Shown here piece after piece: positions 14,911-25,282 of a stretch of 64,000 bases of DNA. Source of the DNA: Lysobacter sp. Root76 (GTDB lineage Bacteria; Pseudomonadota; Gammaproteobacteria; Xanthomonadales; Xanthomonadaceae); contig NZ_LMIK01000004.1 of the NCBI RefSeq assembly GCF_001428685.1, positions 190,233 through 254,232 on the forward strand. Direction: 5' to 3'. The notes below the pieces were generated by a model. That model saw nothing but the letters and a program-made list of their open reading frames with translations. It did not search any database and had not been told where the DNA came from. Position numbers and translations under genes: made by a program. Within the stretch, counting starts at the first letter, position 1. The number at the start of each line of letters is the position of its first letter.

Positions 14911-14950
14911 GGCTACCCCCGTTGGAAACTATTCCACCGTCACCGACTTC
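14911..14950. other. attR: right junction of the element at the end of glmS
   Basis: Plus strand GGCTACCCCCGTTGGAAACT (14911-14930) then ATTCCACCGTCACC. Seen from glmS, the gene ends ACG GTG GAA TAG and runs straight into TTTCCAACGGGGGT, the second palindrome arm. The arm matches that at 2446-2466 with a single mismatch over 21 bp, in inverted orientation, as expected for the two halves of a serine-integrase attP. Confidence 0.75.
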
Positions 14951-16761
14951 GCCAGATTGCGCGGCTTGTCGACATCGGTGCCGCGCGCGAGTGCAGCGTG
15001 GTAGGCCAGCAGCTGCACCGGGATCGCGTGCACCACCGGCGACAGCACGCCGACGTTGCGCGGGGCGCGGATCACGTGCACGCCCTCCGAGGGTCCGAAC
15101 TGGCTGTCCTCGTCGGTGAACACGAACAGCTCGCCGCCGCGTGCGCGCACTTCCTGCATGTTCGACTTCACCTTCTCCAGCAAACCGTCCTTGGGCGCGA
15201 TCACCACTACCGGCATGGCCGCGTCGACCAGGGCCAGCGGGCCGTGCTTGAGCTCGCCGGCCGGGTAGGCCTCGGCATGGATGTAGGAGATTTCCTTGAG
15301 CTTGAGCGCGCCTTCCAGCGCGATCGGGTAGTGCACGCCGCGGCCCAGGAACAGCGCGTGCTGCTTGGGCGCGAAGCGCTCGGCCCAGGCGGTGATCTGC
15401 GGCTCCAGGTTCAGGGCGTGCTGCACGCTGCCGGGCAGGTAGCGCAGCGCGTCGATGAATTCGGCTTCCTGCGCGGCGTCCAGGCGGCCGTGCAGCTTGG
15501 CCAGGGTCGCGGTCAGGGTGAACAGCGCCACCAACTGGGTGGTGAAGGCCTTGGTCGAGGCGACGCCGATCTCGGCGCCGGCTCGGGTGTAGTACACCAG
15601 CTTGCTGGCGCGCGGGATCGCGCTCTCGGGCACGTTGCAGATCGACAGGGTGCGCTCGTGGCCCAGCGACTTGGCGTACTTCAACGCCTCCATCGTGTCC
15701 AGGGTTTCGCCCGACTGCGAGATCGTCACGATCAGTTGCTTCGGGTTGGCGACCGCCTTGCGGTAACGGTATTCGCTGGCGACTTCGACCTGACAAGGCA
15801 GGCCGGCGATGGCCTCGATCCAGTAACGCGCGGTCAGGCCGGCGTAGTAGCTGGTGCCGCAGGCCAGGATCTGCACGCCTTCGATATCGCGCAGCACGGC
15901 TTCGGCGTCGCGACCGAACAGCGCCGGCGAGAACATGCCGTCGTTGATTACCGCTTCGATGGTGTCGGCGATCGCACGCGGCTGCTCGTGGATCTCCTTC
16001 TGCATGAAGTGACGGTACGGGCCCAACTCCAGCGAGGCCAGCGATACATCGGACAGATGGGTTTCGCGCGCGACCGCGTGGCCGTGCTCGTCGTACACGC
16101 TCACGCCGTCGCGGCGCACGTCGGCGGTGTCGCCCTCTTCGAGGAAGATCACCTTGCGGGTGGCCTGGATGATCGCCGAGACGTCGCTGGCGACGAAGTT
16201 CTCGCCCTCGCCCAGGCCGACCAGCAGCGGGCAGCCCATGCGCGCGGCGACCAGGCGGTCGGGATCGCGCTTGCTGACCACGGCGATCGCGTAGGCGCCG
16301 ACCAGTTCGCGCACCGCGCTCTGCACGGCAGCCAGCAGGTCCGCGCCTTGCGACTGATGGTGATGGATCAGATGGGCGATGACTTCGGTGTCGGTTTGCG
16401 ACTCGAAGACGTAACCGGCCGCGCGCAGACGCTCGCGCTGCTCTTCGTGGTTCTCGATGATGCCGTTATGCACCACCGCCAATTCGCCGAAGCTGATGTG
16501 CGGATGCGCATTGGCCTCGGTGACGCCGCCGTGGGTGGCCCAACGGGTGTGGCCGATGCCGAGCGTGGCATGGAAACCTTCGGACTGGGCCGCGCCTTCC
16601 ATCTCGGCGACGCGTCCGGTACGGCGCACGCGGCGCACGTCGGCGCCATCGACCACCGCGATGCCCGCGGAATCGTAGCCGCGGTATTCCAGCCGCTTGA
16701 GACCTTCGATCAAGACCGGTACCACATCGCGATCCGCGATCGCGCCGACGATTCCACACAT
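14929..16761 (-). CDS. glmS: Glutamine--fructose-6-phosphate aminotransferase (isomerizing)
   Basis: Converts fructose-6-phosphate and glutamine to glucosamine-6-phosphate, the first step toward UDP-GlcNAc for peptidoglycan and LPS; cytoplasmic. The 610 residues match the family length. Cys2 (MCGIVGA) is the N-terminal glutaminase nucleophile; two SIS domains follow (CGTSYYAGL near 300; [14 protein letters not shown] near 350) and the C terminus ends NLAKSVTVE. The final codons come from the integrated element, which restores the Thr-Val-Glu-stop. glmU, two steps later in the same pathway, lies 10 kb away. The exporter locus is divergent, 196 bp from this start. Confidence 0.97.
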   Translation of the reverse strand: MCGIVGAIADRDVVPVLIEGLKRLEYRGYDSAGIAVVDGADVRRVRRTGRVAEMEGAAQSEGFHATLGIGHTRWATHGGVTEANAHPHISFGELAVVHNGIIENHEEQRERLRAAGYVFESQTDTEVIAHLIHHHQSQGADLLAAVQSAVRELVGAYAIAVVSKRDPDRLVAARMGCPLLVGLGEGENFVASDVSAIIQATRKVIFLEEGDTADVRRDGVSVYDEHGHAVARETHLSDVSLASLELGPYRHFMQKEIHEQPRAIADTIEAVINDGMFSPALFGRDAEAVLRDIEGVQILACGTSYYAGLTARYWIEAIAGLPCQVEVASEYRYRKAVANPKQLIVTISQSGETLDTMEALKYAKSLGHERTLSICNVPESAIPRASKLVYYTRAGAEIGVASTKAFTTQLVALFTLTATLAKLHGRLDAAQEAEFIDALRYLPGSVQHALNLEPQITAWAERFAPKQHALFLGRGVHYPIALEGALKLKEISYIHAEAYPAGELKHGPLALVDAAMPVVVIAPKDGLLEKVKSNMQEVRARGGELFVFTDEDSQFGPSEGVHVIRAPRNVGVLSPVVHAIPVQLLAYHAALARGTDVDKPRNLAKSVTVE

Positions 16762-16816
16762 GTTGCGGGTGCTCCTGCTGGTGTCCGCCTAGTTTAGCGG
16801 CGTGGCACGTACGGCA

Positions 16817-16859
16817 TGTCCGGCGGACGCCGTGTCCGTCCGACCGGACACGCGGACAC
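16817..16859. promoter_or_regulatory. Upstream activator sites of the exporter operon
   Basis: A perfect 8-bp inverted repeat CGTGTCCG (16831-16838), 6 nt, CGGACACG (16845-16852), with extra half-sites TGTCCG at 16817-16822 and CGGACAC at 16853-16859. The centre is about 80 bp upstream of the predicted start of transcription, a usual place for binding of NtrC-type activators. The likely protein is the regulator at 23914-25272. Confidence 0.6.
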
Positions 16860-16892
16860 TGGGAACACGCCATTTAAATCAATAACTTGCGA

Positions 16893-16910
16893 TTGGCACG
16901 AGTTGTGCAT
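16893..16910 (+). promoter_or_regulatory. Sigma-54 (-24/-12) promoter of the exporter operon
   Basis: TTGGCACGAGTTGTGCAT fits the sigma-54 consensus TGGCAC-N5-TTGCA with one mismatch. The invariant GG (16895-16896) and GC (16907-16908) are exactly 10 nt apart. Transcription would start near 16920, some 38 bp before the ATG of the membrane-fusion protein. A sigma-54-dependent regulator is encoded at the end of the locus. Confidence 0.72.
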
Positions 16911-16957
16911 TGGTTAAGTGCAAAGACCTTCCGCCCACCCGCAGAGCCGACCGCCGC

Positions 16958-18247
16958 ATGAGCATCCGCGATACCGCCGCCCAGGACCGCCCCGTCGCTG
17001 TTTCCTCCAACAGTGCCGCGGGCAAGCGCCGCCGCCCGTGGTTGCTGGCCGGCGCCGCCGGCGTCGGCACCATCGCCCTGGCCGCCTGGATGCTGTCGGG
17101 CTGGAGCGCCGGCGGCCGCTCCTTCGACGCCTCGCGGGTGCGCATCTCCGAGGTCAAGCGCGGCGACCTGGTCCGCGATATCTCCGCCGACGGTCGCGTG
17201 ATCGCCGCCAACAGCCCGACCCTGTACGCGATCGCCGCCGGCACCGTGACCTTGAAGGTCGTCGCCGGCGACGTCGTCAAGCAGGGCCAGGCGCTGGCCG
17301 AGATCGACAGCCCCGAGCTGCGCAGCAAGCTCGCGCAGGAGCAGGCGACCCTGGCCGGCCTGGAAGCCGAAGCCGGCCGTTCCGAACTCGACGCCCAGCT
17401 GGCGCGCTCCAACGCGCGCAAGGCGCTGGACCAGGCCGAGATCGAGCGCACCGCGGCGATCCGCGATCTGGAACGCCAGCAGCGCGGCTTCGACGGCGGC
17501 GCGGTCGCCCAGGTCGATGTCGCGCGCGCCCAGGACGAACTCAAGAAGGCCGACATCGGTCTGGCGCATGCGCGTCAGGACGCCGGCCTGCAGGGCCAGG
17601 GCGCCGGCCTGGACACCCGCAACAAGCGCCTGCTCGCCGATCGTCAGCGCTCGATCGTGGTCGAGGTGCAGCGCCAGGTCGACGCCCTGACCCTGCGCGC
17701 GCCGTTCGACGGCCAGGTCGGCCAGGTCCAGGTCGCGCAGCGCGCCAACGTCGCGGTCAACGCGCCGCTGCTGAGCGTGGTCGATCTGGCCGTGTTCGAA
17801 GTCGAGATCAAGGTGCCGGAAAGCTTCGCCCGCGATCTGGCCATCGGCATGCCGGCGCAGATCACCAGCGGCGCCGGCGAACCCTTCGCCGCGCAGGTCT
17901 CGGCGGTGTCGCCGGAAGTCGTCAATGGCGAAGTCACCAGCCGCCTGCGCTTCACCGCCAAGCAACCGCCGGGCCTGCGCCAGAACCAGCGCCTGTCCGC
18001 ACGCATCGTGCTCGATACCCGTCGCAATGTGCTGGTGGTCGAGCGCGGCCCCTTCCTCGAACAGGCCGGTGGCCGGTTCGCCTACGTGGTCGACGGCAGT
18101 CGCGCGGTGCGACGCCCGATCCAGGCCGGCGCCAGCAGCCTCAGCGCGGTCGAGATCGTCTCCGGCGTGCAGCCGGGAGATCGAATCGTGGTGTCCGGCA
18201 GCGACCAGTTCGACAACGCAGAAACCGTCCGCCTCTCAGGAGAATGA
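16958..18247 (+). CDS. HlyD/MacA-type membrane-fusion (periplasmic adaptor) protein
   Basis: A 429-residue adaptor anchored by one N-terminal membrane helix (about 27-47), linking an inner-membrane ABC exporter to an outer-membrane channel. A split biotinyl-lipoyl-like domain (VTLKVVAGDVVKQGQALAEIDSP, about 95-117, in pieces; and LRAPFDGQVGQV, about 246-257) flanks a long helical hairpin (about 118-235). Beta-barrel and membrane-proximal domains follow (TRRNVLVVERGPFLEQ). ATG 16958 is chosen because it comes directly before the basic and hydrophobic start; earlier ATGs lack support. First gene after the sigma-54 promoter. No TolC-type channel gene is present in the window. Confidence 0.88.
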   Translation: MSIRDTAAQDRPVAVSSNSAAGKRRRPWLLAGAAGVGTIALAAWMLSGWSAGGRSFDASRVRISEVKRGDLVRDISADGRVIAANSPTLYAIAAGTVTLKVVAGDVVKQGQALAEIDSPELRSKLAQEQATLAGLEAEAGRSELDAQLARSNARKALDQAEIERTAAIRDLERQQRGFDGGAVAQVDVARAQDELKKADIGLAHARQDAGLQGQGAGLDTRNKRLLADRQRSIVVEVQRQVDALTLRAPFDGQVGQVQVAQRANVAVNAPLLSVVDLAVFEVEIKVPESFARDLAIGMPAQITSGAGEPFAAQVSAVSPEVVNGEVTSRLRFTAKQPPGLRQNQRLSARIVLDTRRNVLVVERGPFLEQAGGRFAYVVDGSRAVRRPIQAGASSLSAVEIVSGVQPGDRIVVSGSDQFDNAETVRLSGE

Positions 18248-18249
18248 CC

Positions 18250-18468
18250 ATGAAAGCTTCCAACCAGTCCAACACCTTTCCGTTCGACCTGCACTGGACT
18301 TCCGACGATCTGGCCGACGCCATGCCGCTGCGCCTGAGCGAGTTGTTCGACTTCGACGCCGCGCGCGCCAAGTCCCTACACAGCGCCAACGTCGAAGCGC
18401 CGGTCCACGGCTGGCGTCGCAACGGCTATCTGCGCAACGCCGCGCCGACCTCGTTCCGCGTCCGCTGA
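18250..18468 (+). CDS. Orphan 72-residue peptide inside the exporter operon
   Basis: A small gene between the adaptor and the ABC ATPase. AGGAG overlaps the adaptor stop and lies 7 nt before the ATG; codon use is strongly G/C-ending, as in real host genes. The N-terminal 40 residues are acidic with hydrophobics (DDLADAMPLRLSELFDFD); the C-terminal 26 are basic (GWRRNGYLRNAAPTSFRVR, six Arg in all). There is no signal peptide, membrane helix, cysteine or double-glycine site. The acidic-leader, basic-tail layout and the exporter context recall a precursor peptide, but no family is recognised. It could also be a small regulator or chaperone of the transporter. Confidence 0.7.
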   Translation: MKASNQSNTFPFDLHWTSDDLADAMPLRLSELFDFDAARAKSLHSANVEAPVHGWRRNGYLRNAAPTSFRVR

Positions 18469-18503
18469 TCCTCCTTCCATCTCTCCACTCAGGACACACC
18501 GCC

Positions 18504-19226
<723 letters not shown>

Positions 19227-19236
19227 GGACGCCGCC

Positions 19237-20565
19237 ATGACCGGTAACTCCATGTTCGCCTACTACTTCGACCTGGCGCTGCGCAGCTTCCGCCGCAACA
19301 AGATGCTGACCGCGCTGATGGTGCTCGCCATCGCGCTGGGCATCGGCGCCAGCATGACCACGCTGACGGTGTTCTACGTGCTTTCGGGCAACCCGATCCC
19401 GGCCAAGAGCGACCGCTTGTTCTACGTGCAGATGGACCCGCGCACCAAGGACGGCTACACCCCCGGCGGGGATCCCTCGTTCCAGATGACGCGCTTCGAT
19501 TCCGAAGCCCTGCTGCGCGGCAAGCGCGGCGCGCGCCAGGCGGTGATGACCGCCGGCGCCGCCAACATCGAACCCGATCGCCAGGGCCTGACCCCGTTCA
19601 TGGCCGACGCGCGCTTCACCTCGGCCGACCTGTTCGCGATGTTCGACGTGCCGTTCCTGCAAGGCGGCGGCTGGAAGGCCAGCGATGACGAGAACCGTTC
19701 GCGGGTGGCGGTGATCAGCAAGGAACTCAGCGAGAAGCTGTTCGGCGCCGGCTCCAGCGTCGGCAAGGCGATCCGGATCAACGAATCGGAATTCCGCGTG
19801 GTCGGCGTGATCGACCACTGGCGCCCTACCCCGCGTTTCTACGATCTGAGCAACGAACGCTTCGGCGCCGCCGAGCAAGTGTTCATTCCGTTCTCGACCT
19901 CGCTGTCCCTGCGCATGGGCAACAACGGCGATATGAACTGCTGGGGCGAGAACCGCGTCGACGACGAAGAAGGCTCGCACGCGCTCAATGCGCCCTGCGC
20001 TTGGCTGCAGTACTGGGTCGAACTGGCCTCGGCCGACCAGGCCAAGGACTACCTTGCCTACCTGGGCAACTATTCCGACGAACAACGCCGCGCCGGCCGT
20101 TTCGAGCGGCCGACCAACGTGCGCCTGTACAACGTGATGGACTGGCTGGACCAGAACAAGGTCGTGCCCTCCGACGTGCGTCTGCAGGCCTGGCTGGCGT
20201 TCGGCTTCCTGCTGGTGTGCCTGCTCAACACCGTCGGCCTGCTGTTGGCCAAGTTCCTGCGTCGCGCCAACGAGATCGGCGTGCGCCGCGCGCTCGGCGC
20301 CTCGCGCCGGGCGATCTTCGCCCAATGCCTGGTCGAAGCCGGCACCGTCGGCCTGGTCGGCGGCGTCATCGGCCTGGGCCTGGCGATGCTGGGACTATGG
20401 GCCGTGCGTCAGCAGCCGGCCAGTTATGCCGAGTTGGCACATCTGGACCCGACCATGCTCGTCGCCACTTTCGTTATCGCGGTCGTCGCCAGCGTGCTGG
20501 CCGGCCTGTTGCCGGCCTGGCATGCCTGCCAGGTGACCCCGGCCATCCAGCTCAAGAGCCAGTGA
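19237..20565 (+). CDS. FtsX/MacB-type ABC permease (first)
   Basis: A 442-residue inner-membrane permease: one N-terminal helix (about 22-48), a large periplasmic MacB-PCD domain (about 50-310) and a three-helix FtsX domain at the C terminus (LAFGFLLVCLLNTVGLLLAK near 325; GTVGLVGGVIGLGLAMLGL near 370; VATFVIAVVASVLAGLLPAW near 410). The cytoplasmic coupling phrase RRANEIGVRRALGASRRAIF is intact. In MacB-type machines substrate is pushed through an outer channel from the periplasm. The next permease starts 8 bp after the stop; the two probably pair as a heterodimer. Confidence 0.9.
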   Translation: MTGNSMFAYYFDLALRSFRRNKMLTALMVLAIALGIGASMTTLTVFYVLSGNPIPAKSDRLFYVQMDPRTKDGYTPGGDPSFQMTRFDSEALLRGKRGARQAVMTAGAANIEPDRQGLTPFMADARFTSADLFAMFDVPFLQGGGWKASDDENRSRVAVISKELSEKLFGAGSSVGKAIRINESEFRVVGVIDHWRPTPRFYDLSNERFGAAEQVFIPFSTSLSLRMGNNGDMNCWGENRVDDEEGSHALNAPCAWLQYWVELASADQAKDYLAYLGNYSDEQRRAGRFERPTNVRLYNVMDWLDQNKVVPSDVRLQAWLAFGFLLVCLLNTVGLLLAKFLRRANEIGVRRALGASRRAIFAQCLVEAGTVGLVGGVIGLGLAMLGLWAVRQQPASYAELAHLDPTMLVATFVIAVVASVLAGLLPAWHACQVTPAIQLKSQ

Positions 20566-20573
20566 GGCCATCC

Positions 20574-21806
20574 ATGGACATCCGCCCCATCCTGACGACC
20601 CTGCGTCGCCACAAGACCGCCGCCGCGCTGATCGTGTTCGAGATCGCGCTGAGCTGCGCCATCATCTGCAATGCGGTGTTCCTGATCAGCAATCGCCTGG
20701 AACTGATGAACCGTACCAGCGGCCTGGCCGAGAACGAAATCGTCCGCGTCCAGTTGACCGGCATCAACAACAACAAGGACGCCGGCGCCGTGACACGGTC
20801 GGACTTGGCGGCGCTGCGCGCGCTGCCGGGCATCAAGGCCGCCACGGCCAGCAACCAGGTCACCTTCGGCAACTCCTCCTGGAACAGCGGCGTCAGCCTC
20901 AAGACGGACCAGCCGTTCCCGAACCTCAGCGCGACCACCTACTTCGGCGACGAGCAACTGATCGACACGCTGGGCCTGAATCTGGTCGCGGGCCGCCGTT
21001 TCAACAGCGACGAGTACGTCGACCTGGAGGAATTCGACAAGCCCGGCGCCGATCTTGGCGTGCCCGCAGCGATCCTGACTCAGGCAGTGGCCGACAAGCT
21101 GTTCCCAGGCGAGAACGCGGTCGGCAGGAACATCTATAGCTGGGGCGACAAGCCGATCCGGATCGTCGGCGTGGTCGATCACATGGCGCGTCCGAACAAC
21201 CGCGGCGGCGCCGCCGAGTACGAATACTCGATGATCTTCCCGCTGCGGGTGACCTACGAGGCCGGCGGCAATTACCTGCTGCGGGTAGCGCCCGAGCGTC
21301 GCGAGGAAACCCTCAAGGCCGCGATCGCGACCCTGGAGAAGAACGGCCCGACCCGCATCATCCTCGAGGACGAGAGCAAGACCATGGAGCAGATGCGCCG
21401 CGAGTTCTATCAGCAGGACCGTTCGATGGCCTGGCTGCTGGTCGCGGTGTGCATCGCCCTGCTGGTGGTGACCGCGCTGGGCATCGTCGGCCTGGCCAGC
21501 TTCTGGGTGCAGCAGCGGACCAAGCAGATCGGCGTGCGTCGGGCGCTGGGCGCGACCCGCGGCCAGGTGCTGCGTTACTTCCAGACCGAGAACTTCCTGC
21601 TCGCCACGCTCGGCATCATCATCGGCATGGCCATGGCCTACGGCATCAATATGGTCCTGATGAGCCACTACGAGCTGCCGCGTCTGCCGGCGATCTACCT
21701 GCCGCTGGGTGCGCTGGCGCTGTGGGTGCTGGGCCAGATCGCAGTGTTCGGCCCGGCGCGCCGCGCCGCCGCCGTGCCGCCCGCGGTCGCGACGCGCTCG
21801 ATCTGA
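20574..21806 (+). CDS. FtsX/MacB-type ABC permease (second)
   Basis: A 410-residue partner of the first permease with the same layout: N-terminal helix (AALIVFEIALSCAIICNAVF, about 14-33), periplasmic domain (about 40-280) and three C-terminal helices, with the coupling phrase RTKQIGVRRALGATRGQVL. It differs clearly from its neighbour outside the core, so this is an asymmetric transporter. ATG 20574 follows a GAGG; the upstream frame into the first permease is a shadow. Two hairpins follow within 115 bp and may end or attenuate the transcript. Confidence 0.9.
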   Translation: MDIRPILTTLRRHKTAAALIVFEIALSCAIICNAVFLISNRLELMNRTSGLAENEIVRVQLTGINNNKDAGAVTRSDLAALRALPGIKAATASNQVTFGNSSWNSGVSLKTDQPFPNLSATTYFGDEQLIDTLGLNLVAGRRFNSDEYVDLEEFDKPGADLGVPAAILTQAVADKLFPGENAVGRNIYSWGDKPIRIVGVVDHMARPNNRGGAAEYEYSMIFPLRVTYEAGGNYLLRVAPERREETLKAAIATLEKNGPTRIILEDESKTMEQMRREFYQQDRSMAWLLVAVCIALLVVTALGIVGLASFWVQQRTKQIGVRRALGATRGQVLRYFQTENFLLATLGIIIGMAMAYGINMVLMSHYELPRLPAIYLPLGALALWVLGQIAVFGPARRAAAVPPAVATRSI

Positions 21807-21838
21807 CGCGTTCGATCTAGAACGCGTGGCGTAGTTCC

Positions 21839-21920
21839 GGGCGCGATCGCATCGCGCCCGCTAGTCTCTCCGAGTCGGTCCGCAAGCCCGTCCAGCCTCC
21901 GCGCTGGACGGGCCCGGACC
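21839..21920 (+). terminator. Two successive hairpins between the permease and peptidase genes
   Basis: GGGCGCGAT-CGC-ATCGCGCCC (21839-21859) is followed by GCCCGTCCAGC-CTCCGC-GCTGGACGGGC (21886-21913), whose stem extends outward through GGTCCG (21877-21882) and CGGACC (21915-21920). No T-run follows either. They may terminate or attenuate the exporter transcript before the DUF885 gene. Confidence 0.5.
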
Positions 21921-21956
21921 GGGTCGTCTCCACTTTCCGACACGGAGCCCCAAGCC

Positions 21957-23789
21957 ATGTCCCCACGCGTCACCCTGCATGCCCTGACCATCGCCCTGAC
22001 CCTGGCCGTCGGCGGCGTCCACGCCGCGCCGGCCACGAACAACGCCACACCGGCCAACGCCGCAAGCGCCGACGTCGCCGCCCGCACCCGCGCCCTCAAT
22101 GCCCTGCTCGACGAGCAATGGCAGACCTTCCTGCGCGAAGCGCCGGAGCAGGCCAGCTTCTTCGGCGATTACCGCTACAACGACGGCTGGAGCGACTACT
22201 CGCTGGCCGAGGTCGAGCGCCAGACGGGCGAGCTCGAAAAGCTGCTCGTGCGCTTCCGCGCGATTGATCCCACCGGCCTGGCCGATGCCGACCGTCTCAA
22301 TCTGCAACTGATGATCCGGCGCCTGGAAAGCGACCGCGAGTTCTATCGGCTCAAGCTGCACGAGCTGCCGCTGGACCAGATGAACGGTATCCACCTGCTG
22401 CTGCCGATCATCGCCAGCGCATTTCCGTTCAACGACGTCAAGCAGTACGACGAGTACATCGTGCGCCTGCGCAGCATGCCCAAGCTGCTGGACCAGGTCA
22501 CCGAGCGCGCGCGCCAGGGCGCCAAGGACGGCCTGACGCCGCCGCGCTATCTGCTGGAGAAAGTGGTCGGACAGTGCGACGGCATCGCCGACCCGGCAGG
22601 CGCCGACAACGTGTTCGCCGCACCGCTGCAGAAATTCCCCGCCGGCATCCCGGCCGCCGAACGCGAGCGCATCCGCAAGGCCTTGCTGACCGCTATCGAC
22701 GAACAAGTGCGCCCGGCCTATCGCAAGCTGTCGCAGTTCGTCGCCAAGGAGTACGCGCCGCAGGGCCGCGAAGAGCCGGGCCTGTGGTCGCTGCCCAACG
22801 GCGAGGCGCTGTACGCCTACCAGATCCGCCAGCAGGCCTCGACTTCGATGAGCGCCGAGCAGATCCACCAGCTCGGCCTGGCCGAAGTCGCACGTATCGA
22901 GAAGACCCAGTCCGAGATCGCGCGCAAGCTCGGCTACGCCGACCTTAAGGCGATGCGCGTGGCGGTGCGCAAGGATCCCAAGCAGCACGCGCAATCGCGC
23001 GAGCAGATCCTCGAGCTATACCGCAAGTACGTGACCCAGATGGAGCCGCGCCTGCCGGAACTGTTCGGCCTGCTGCCCAAGACCGGTGTCGAAGTGCGCG
23101 CGATCGAGTCCTACCGCGAGAAGTCCGCCTCCGCCGCCGGCTACATGCCCGGCACCCCCGACGGCTCGCGCCCGGGCATGATCATGATCAACACCAGCAC
23201 GCCCACCGAGCGCCTGCTGATGCCGATCGAGGCGATCGCCTACCACGAAGGCATTCCCGGCCATCACCTGCAGAACTCGATCACCCGCGCCCTGCCGGAA
23301 CTGCCGCCGTTCCGACGCCTGATCGGCGAGATCGCCTATATCGAAGGCTGGGGCCTGTACTCCGAGCGCCTGGGCAAGGAACTGGGCTTCTACCAGGACC
23401 CGTACAGCGACTTCGGCCGCCTCGCCCAGGAACTGGTGCGTGCCAACCGCCTGGTGCTGGACACCGGCGTGCACCACAAGCGCTGGACGCGCGAACAGAT
23501 GGTGAGCTGGTACCGCGAGCACTCGGATTCCGACGAGGTCAGCATCCAGGCCGAGGTCGACCGCTACATCGCCAACCCGGGCCAGGCGCTGGCGTACAAG
23601 GTCGGCGAGCTCAAGATCGTCGAGCTGCGCGAACGCGCGCAGCGCGCGCTGGGCGACCGCTTCGACATCCGCGCCTTCCACGACCAGGTGCTGGGCGGCG
23701 GCGCGCTGCCGCTGGATGTGCTGGAACAGCGCGTCGATGGTTGGATCGCCAGCAGCCGCGGCGGCGCCAAGGCCGCGAGCGCGCCATGA
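21957..23789 (+). CDS. DUF885 family secreted metallopeptidase-like protein
   Basis: A 610-residue protein with a signal peptide (cut after about HAA, residue 24), so likely periplasmic. The C-terminal half has AYHEGIPGHHLQ (about 428-439) and IEGWGLYSE, the zinc-site pattern of DUF885 proteins, in which HExxxGHH replaces the usual HExxH. Relatives include peptidases, and one family member acts on actinomycin-type depsipeptides. It lies between the exporter permeases and the two-component genes on the same strand, suggesting a part in handling the exporter's substrate or signal. The hairpins upstream leave open a separate promoter. Confidence 0.85.
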   Translation: MSPRVTLHALTIALTLAVGGVHAAPATNNATPANAASADVAARTRALNALLDEQWQTFLREAPEQASFFGDYRYNDGWSDYSLAEVERQTGELEKLLVRFRAIDPTGLADADRLNLQLMIRRLESDREFYRLKLHELPLDQMNGIHLLLPIIASAFPFNDVKQYDEYIVRLRSMPKLLDQVTERARQGAKDGLTPPRYLLEKVVGQCDGIADPAGADNVFAAPLQKFPAGIPAAERERIRKALLTAIDEQVRPAYRKLSQFVAKEYAPQGREEPGLWSLPNGEALYAYQIRQQASTSMSAEQIHQLGLAEVARIEKTQSEIARKLGYADLKAMRVAVRKDPKQHAQSREQILELYRKYVTQMEPRLPELFGLLPKTGVEVRAIESYREKSASAAGYMPGTPDGSRPGMIMINTSTPTERLLMPIEAIAYHEGIPGHHLQNSITRALPELPPFRRLIGEIAYIEGWGLYSERLGKELGFYQDPYSDFGRLAQELVRANRLVLDTGVHHKRWTREQMVSWYREHSDSDEVSIQAEVDRYIANPGQALAYKVGELKIVELRERAQRALGDRFDIRAFHDQVLGGGALPLDVLEQRVDGWIASSRGGAKAASAP

Positions 23790-23913
23790 CCTGCGCGCCG
23801 CAACGCGATATCGGCGCCCGCGCGCCGCTGTCGTGCGGCGGCGCTGGCTATACTTCCGCCGGACCCGCAGCGGCGTCGCGCACGCCGCCGCACCTTCAAA
23901 TTCCCGGAGCCCT

Positions 23914-25272
<1,359 letters not shown>

Positions 25273-25282
25273 GGAGATCGCG

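Larger units (their letters stand above)
2438..14939. mobile_element. Integrated genomic element in the 3' end of glmS (about 12.5 kb)
   Basis: Boundaries are placed at the predicted AC crossover dinucleotide in the two junctions (plus-strand GT at 2437-2438 and 14939-14940). Between them the DNA is visibly less GC-rich than the flanks and carries recombinases, a restriction-modification operon, orphan genes and small regulators. The integrase sits at one end and an 89-residue orphan at the other. Both junctions encode Thr-Val-Glu-stop, so glmS keeps an intact C terminus. No conjugation, capsid or tail genes are present, so it is a non-self-transmissible integrative element or a phage-satellite-like island. 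Integration by the serine integrase at 2427-4118 is inferred. Confidence 0.85.

Noticed and set aside
2421-14950. The inverted 21-bp ends as terminal inverted repeats of a Tn7-like or other DDE transposon
   Set aside because: No TnsA-E or other DDE transposase genes are present, insertion is inside the last codons of glmS rather than downstream of it, there is no target-site duplication of the Tn7 type, and the ends are fully explained as the two halves of a serine-integrase attP.
14998-16797. Plus-strand open frame of about 600 codons antisense to glmS
   Set aside because: The high GC content leaves the complementary strand open; the translation is a His/Arg/Gly-rich shadow and glmS is certain.
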